Of a DNA stretch of 64,000 bases, positions 59,820 through 64,000 are shown piece after piece. The DNA lies in contig NC_132997.1 in the NCBI RefSeq assembly GCF_048564905.1, positions 79,310,271 to 79,374,270 on the forward strand, read 5' to 3'. Made by a program: the position numbers and the translations under genes. The notes under the pieces were generated by a model. That model searched no databases, had not been told where the DNA came from, and worked only from the letters and a program-made list of their open reading frames with translations. How positions within the stretch are numbered: the stretch's first letter is position 1; each line of letters starts with the position of its first letter. Source of the DNA: Vicugna pacos. Its lineage: Eukaryota; Chordata; Mammalia; Artiodactyla; Camelidae.

Positions 59820-60235
59820 CATGTATGAAAGGTTAGAAACAAACTAAAGGTCCAGTAGGAATGGTTAAATAAATGGTCAAATATCTACCAACACACACAG
59901 TAAAATACTGTGCAGCTATTAAAAAGACAGGTACTTTTATATGTACTGTTGCTAAATGACCCCTAGAAGCCAATGTTAGACTTAAAATACAGGGCATAGA
60001 ATACTGAGTATTGTACACTAAGCTTTACTTGCACTTTTCAAAAAGGATAAACTATACAAATATGTTTATAACTGCATATAACATCTTTAGAAGGAACCTA
60101 GTAGCAACCACTGCCTTTGGAAAGGGGAACACAGAGCCTGGGGCTCAGTGTTAGGAGGGAGTCTGACTTTTCTCTGTGTACTTTTGCACTGTTTGAGTTT
60201 TTATCCTGTGCATATATTATTCAGAATAACTTCTT
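59820..60235 (+). mobile_element. Old L1 3' fragment
   Basis: ctaaaggtccagtaggaatg, atactgtgcagctattaaaa, cctttggaaaggggaacaca and tgtgtacttttgcactgttt follow L1 ORF2 end and 3' UTR. Confidence 0.7.
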
Positions 60236-61340
60236 AATGTCATAGATATTTCCTATGGAAAGGGGTGGTTGCACCAGACTCTAAGACAGTCCCTACAAGG
60301 TTTTTTTTTTTTCTTACTGGCATTCTCAGTTACTCATGCTCCATAATTCAGCTCCTGTGAGTTTACTAGTTCCAGGGAATTGGCTTATGGTTTTTAGAGG
60401 CTCCTGTTGACAGACTGAGTGGCAGAGCCTGTCCACCTTGACACACTCACCAAAGCAGGAGCTGGCCTGTGGATTAGACATGGACATAAAACCTGCCACT
60501 TTATAGACCCTAGGGTCACCAAGGCTGTTTGGTTCTCTTGAGAAATAGAGTGTGAATTGCTTCCATTTGCTTCACCAGGCCCTAGGATTATTTCAATCCA
60601 CCCCATTCCTAATACAGATCAAAATAAGAATCTGGCCAGATGGCCTGGGACTAGCATGAGTGCACGAATGTCATCTGGGGACCAGCCTCTCCTCTCATCC
60701 CTTTTTGGTTGAGGAATCCCTCATTTCAATTCTCTAAAAAGCTCCTTAAATTGTGGTTAGATAATTTTTCCCTCAACTAAACAATGCTTGTCTTTTTTTG
60801 TTCTGAATGAAGTGAACAATAGTCAAAAACCCGGCATTAAAATAATAGATTGCTTTCAGTTTATTTTAAGAGCTGTTGTCACACCACTCTGGGAAGTGAT
60901 CTCATTGGTCCTTAAAGGCTAAATAGGGCTGCATACCATAAACACCAGGGCTGGAGATCTGGTCCAGCTCGACCCGCTGACTCAGCCTGGAATAGGTCCA
61001 GGCCCCAAGGACATATGGGCTTAAAGGACTGGAGGTGGACCTCTCCGGAGAGAAAGAAAGCAGGATGAGGAGGCCTGTGCTCATTAACAAGCCTTTCTAT
61101 TTTTCTTCTAGCATCATTTGTTGACATATGCCAACATTTGTTATTAGCATATGTTTGCAAAAGGTAGACTTTGAAAAGTCACCTTTAAGAGCAATCAGTT
61201 TACACAGGATTTAATGATGGACTAATGACTTCTTCTCTTTCTAACTAGTGTGAAAATGCTAATATCTGTTGTCAGACTATGTACAGTTTGAGTTTCTAAC
61301 CACTAGGGGTTGACCTAACTCCACTAAAACCAACTTTTTT

Positions 61341-61448
61341 AAAATTTTCTTTTTACTTTTTTTTAAATGGAGATACTGGGGCTTGAACCCAGGACCTCGT
61401 GCATGCTAAGCACACACTCTACCACCAAGCTGTACCCACTCATCCCCT
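61341..61448 (-). mobile_element. Camelid-type tRNA-derived SINE (Vic-1-like)
   Basis: On the minus strand the head reads into gcttggtggtagagtgtg and then gcacgaggtcctgggttc. The tail is A-rich. Likely target-site repeats flank it: caactttttt at 61,331-61,340 and caactatttt at 61,449-61,458. It lies in the STN1 last intron, same strand as the gene. Confidence 0.88.
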
Positions 61449-61679
61449 CAACTATTTTCTAAACCATTTCTTTTGCAAATTATCAGGTTTCAAGGTGACT
61501 GAATTACATTGTTCATAAATTGTAATGTCTGGAACCATTCCTCTCAACACTGAAGTCCTTGATGTTAGAAGGGAGGAAAATGTCAGGTTTGGGTTCAGAG
61601 ACAAGCCAGAAGAGGGGAACAAGAAATAACACAATCAGACAGAACATGAAACCAGAAGGATGTCCAAAAGTCCTAGCCT

Positions 61680-61835
61680 AGCGGCTTGTCTCACTGTAAC
61701 AGAATCACTGGAGGAGCTCACCTGCTAGCCCCATCCCAGCCCCGATTGAATCAGAGTCTTTAGGGGTGGGACCCAAGCACTGCATGTTCAAAAAAGCTCC
61801 AAGGTTGAATCTTACGTGTGGCCCAAGTCAGAACA
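61680..61835 (+). mobile_element. MER5-like hAT-Charlie remnant
   Basis: cagaatcactggaggagctc, ccatcccagccccgattgaa and tcagagtctttaggggtggg follow the MER5 order. Confidence 0.6.
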
Positions 61836-61849
61836 GCTGTGCCAGGCTA

Positions 61850-61960
61850 ACACTCACTTGAGAGAGGAGGGTCCTGAGGCTCAGAGAGGGCAGCTGTCTA
61901 GACCAGTCATGCTTCCAAGTCACTACTGGGGAAAGCCCCGGGTCTCCTGACTCTCCGTCC
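61850..61960 (-). mobile_element. Possible MIR SINE core
   Basis: gtcctgaggctcagagaggg then the following text resembles an antisense MIR core. It is close to the STN1 exon at 62,026. Confidence 0.45.
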
Positions 61961-62025
61961 AGTGCTCTCTGGGAGGGAACATCCCCTTCCTGGGCACTGG
62001 GACACATGTACATGACTCCACTTAC

Positions 62026-62098
62026 GATTTGGTTTCTGGCAGTCTTCTTGAATGATCTGGTGGATCTTCCTGTGTAATCCTTTGTCTTCTCTGGTTAC
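62026..62098 (-). CDS. STN1: STN1 (OBFC1) penultimate coding exon
   Basis: The 73 bases encode 24 residues plus the first base of a split codon. They read VTREDKGLHRKIHQ and end QEDCQKPN. The human protein has VTREDKDLHRKIHR and QQDCQKPN at this place, so identity and frame are secure. The segment joins the two winged-helix folds of the STN1 C-terminal half. The acceptor on the minus strand is ttcctatttag and the donor is C|GTAAGTGG (phase 1). The preceding exon, which should end in DGFDNLYY, was not found up to position 64,000 and must lie further right. Confidence 0.97.
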
Positions 62099-62649
62099 CT
62101 AAATAGGAAAAATAGTATAGTAAGAAAATGTTCTCAAGTAACACAGAGGTTGTGTCATCTAGACTCCCAAACTAGTATTTAGGATAGTTTCTAAATGTCA
62201 TAACAATCATCATCCCTACACCAACAATGAATGTGGTTTTCAATGCTTGGCCTATTGTCAAACCAGTTCTGTCCCTAAACAGCTCACTGCTCTATGGCTG
62301 ACCCACAGGCATATCCCCTCGGGAGGTGGCTCACTGGGGCCATGATGGAAAGAAAAGCTGGAATCCCTTGCTTCTGAGGAGCAACTTTCTTCTTAAATAT
62401 TCATAACACATTCACATGATCAAACCCCAGGACTCTTTCCTCTTGTGTTTCTTCTTTCCTGTTTTGTGTTTCACATTCCTTCTCCCAACCAGAGAGAAAA
62501 ACAAAAGAAATGAAACTCTAAGAAAAGGCTTGCAAGAGAGTAAATCTGGCCTATAAACTGAAACGCTTTCTTGTTGTCAAAGGCAAACATAACCTAGTTC
62601 CTTTCCCAACCAGCTCAGGTAAGAGGGAAGTAGCAACCAAATGGGTTTC

Positions 62650-62997
62650 ACCATCGTGTTCAATAGCGAATCAAATATCAAAAACGAGAAAGGAAGGAAA
62701 AAAGAGGGAGCAAGGAAGGAAAGAAAGAAAAAAAGAAGTATGCAAACACCTGTGTCAGGAATGTGTGTCGGAGGGACTTCGAACGAGCAGATTGTGAGTC
62801 AAGAGAAGGAGTCCTTATTTGTACCACCTTTCTTAAATCTGCTCATTCCACATCCATCCAACACACATTCCTGACACGGGTCTTTGTCTGCATACTCCTT
62901 TTTCTTCCTTTCTTCCTCTTTTCCTTCCTTCCTTCCTTCCTCTTTTTTCCTTCCTTTCTCTTTTTTTGATATTAGATTTACTATTGAACATGACAGT
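62650..62997. repeat. Large imperfect inverted repeat with purine/pyrimidine arms
   Basis: The left arm (about 62,650-62,795) and right arm (about 62,833-62,997) are reverse complements at roughly four of five positions, with a spacer near 40 bases. Landmarks pair in order: gttcaatag with ctattgaac; gagaaaggaaggaaaaaaga with its complement; gtatgcaaac with gtctgcatac; tgtcaggaatgtgtgt with acacacattcctgaca; gagcagatt with aatctgctc. The GGAA/TTCC cores have expanded differently. Confidence 0.85.
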
Positions 62998-63814
62998 GAT
63001 ATCCACTTGGGTGCTGCTTCCCTCTGTCCAACATGAGAAGATTAAGTAAGGCAATATGGGAGAGCTGCTGAAAGCCAGAAAGCACTGGGCAAAGAGAAGA
63101 GAACTATTTCTGTGAGGCTATGCCCTCAGGAAAACAGAAACTCAGGGAGCCAGGGCTGAGGTCAGAGCTGGGGATGGTTCTGTTGAGGAAATAGAGCTAT
63201 TACTGCTTTATCACCCCATTCCAGCTCATACTGATTCACAGGAGGAAGTGCCCCAGCCCTGCCACACCTCGGCCCTGGACGGCTGCCCACGGCCTGCTGT
63301 TCCTCAGGAAAAGCTGCTTCCTACTGACCCAGGAGGCTGGCCCAGGGCTCCCCTGGGCGAACGGGACTGTGGGGTGGGGGTGGGAGGTGTTAAGGTGAGG
63401 GGCCCAGCAGGAGCTTCTCCAGCCCCACAGGTGGCAGCCGATTCCCCCCTGGCCTTCCCATCCTGGGGGACAGTGGACAGCATTCACCCTTATATGGAAT
63501 GGAGTACCCTTTTCAAAAGTTGTTCAAATAGTATTTAAAATGTGTCTTAATTTTTAAAAACTTTCCAAAATGAGGAATCACTAGAGTAAATCAACATCAA
63601 GAAAATGTCCTATTAAGGAAAGCTTCCACTCAGGAATCATGCCTGTACTTAGTGAGACTTCTGGGATTCCTCTGAGTTTTGATCTGTCTTCAGGAGAATC
63701 ACTCGCAGCTGAAGCCACATCTATATGTCAATATTCATATCAACATCGGCTTGGTTCCTCCAATATGAAAAGTAGGCAGTGAGAGGTGAACATTTACCTC
63801 TGAAAGCATAAGGC

Positions 63815-64000
63815 AGGCAAGCACCTGTAATGGGTACCACCTTCTGGGGAGCCAATCAGACTGTGTTGACCAAAGGCTTAAAGGTACATGCCCTTTGCTC
63901 CAGCCACTCCTCTTTTAAGACTCAATCTTACGGAAATACTTACATAGCTCCACAAAAATAGTTGTGCCAAAAAAAAATTGCCATAGCAACACAATTTTTA
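63815..64000 (+). mobile_element. Old L1 3' fragment, cut by window edge
   Basis: gggtaccaccttctggggag, ggtacatgccctttgctcca and cttacggaaatacttacata follow the late ORF2 part of L1. Confidence 0.6.

Larger units (their letters stand above)
54502..62025 (-). other. STN1: STN1 last intron
   Basis: The intron is bounded by donor GTAAGTGG (minus strand, ending at 62,025) and acceptor ctgcag at 54,502-54,507. Its 7.5 kb contain MIR pieces, a perfect palindrome at 55,111, about 3.2 kb of old L1 on the same strand as STN1, another L1 3' piece, a MER5-like element and a camelid-type SINE. Confidence 0.9.
62099..64000 (-). other. STN1: STN1 intron upstream of penultimate exon (partial)
   Basis: This intron runs off the right edge. 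It holds the large inverted repeat at 62,650-62,997 and a plus-strand L1 3' fragment at about 63,815-64,000. A GC-richer stretch at 63,240-63,480 gives overlapping open frames but no known protein. Confidence 0.85.

Noticed and set aside
63248-63538. Overlapping frames on both strands in a GC-rich patch near the right edge
   Set aside because: They do not match the expected preceding STN1 exon or any known protein.

Overview
This window looks like nuclear DNA from a placental mammal, most likely a camelid (camel, llama or alpaca group). It has a CpG-island promoter, spliced exons with GT-AG borders and dense old mammalian repeats (MIR, L2, MER5, MaLR LTRs, L1). Three copies of a tRNA-like SINE match the camelid Vic-1 type, and one L1 3' end is of the artiodactyl type. 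No bacterial, CRISPR or other prokaryotic feature is present. Only about 300 bases of secure coding sequence can be seen. Most open frames are chance frames or shadows in repeats, GC-rich promoter DNA or the CA microsatellite.

Two host genes are recognised, both on the minus strand. The layout matches my recollection of the human 10q24.33 neighbourhood. Positions 1-26,318 are intron 1 of SH3PXD2A (TKS5), which runs off the left edge. Positions 26,319-26,390 are its first coding exon (24 codons). The CpG-island promoter spans about 25.9-27.1 kb and carries a three-codon uORF (M-R-R-stop) in the likely leader. About 27.1-54.2 kb is intergenic and filled with LINE, LTR, MER5, MIR and L2 remnants. 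The last two coding exons of the canonical STN1 (OBFC1) transcript lie at 62,026-62,098 and 54,344-54,501. They encode the C-terminal winged-helix end of the STN1 subunit of the CST telomere-replication complex. A poly(A) signal follows at 54,208-54,213. Earlier STN1 exons lie beyond the right edge. The two genes are neighbours and nothing here shows that they act together.

No clearly new biological system was found. The best leads are: (1) a coding-like, phase-compatible open exon at 53,923-54,119, just past the usual STN1 end, which could be an alternative STN1 last exon; (2) a large imperfect inverted repeat at 62,650-62,997 in an STN1 intron; (3) the mini-uORF in the SH3PXD2A leader; (4) two diverged copies of a repeat I could not classify, at 10.6 and 51.2 kb; (5) a perfect 13-bp-arm palindrome at 55,111-55,137; (6) two nested insertions in which MaLR LTRs split older elements.

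Repeat assignments come from reading against remembered consensus sequences, so their ends are approximate (roughly +/-20-50 bases) and subfamily names are tentative.
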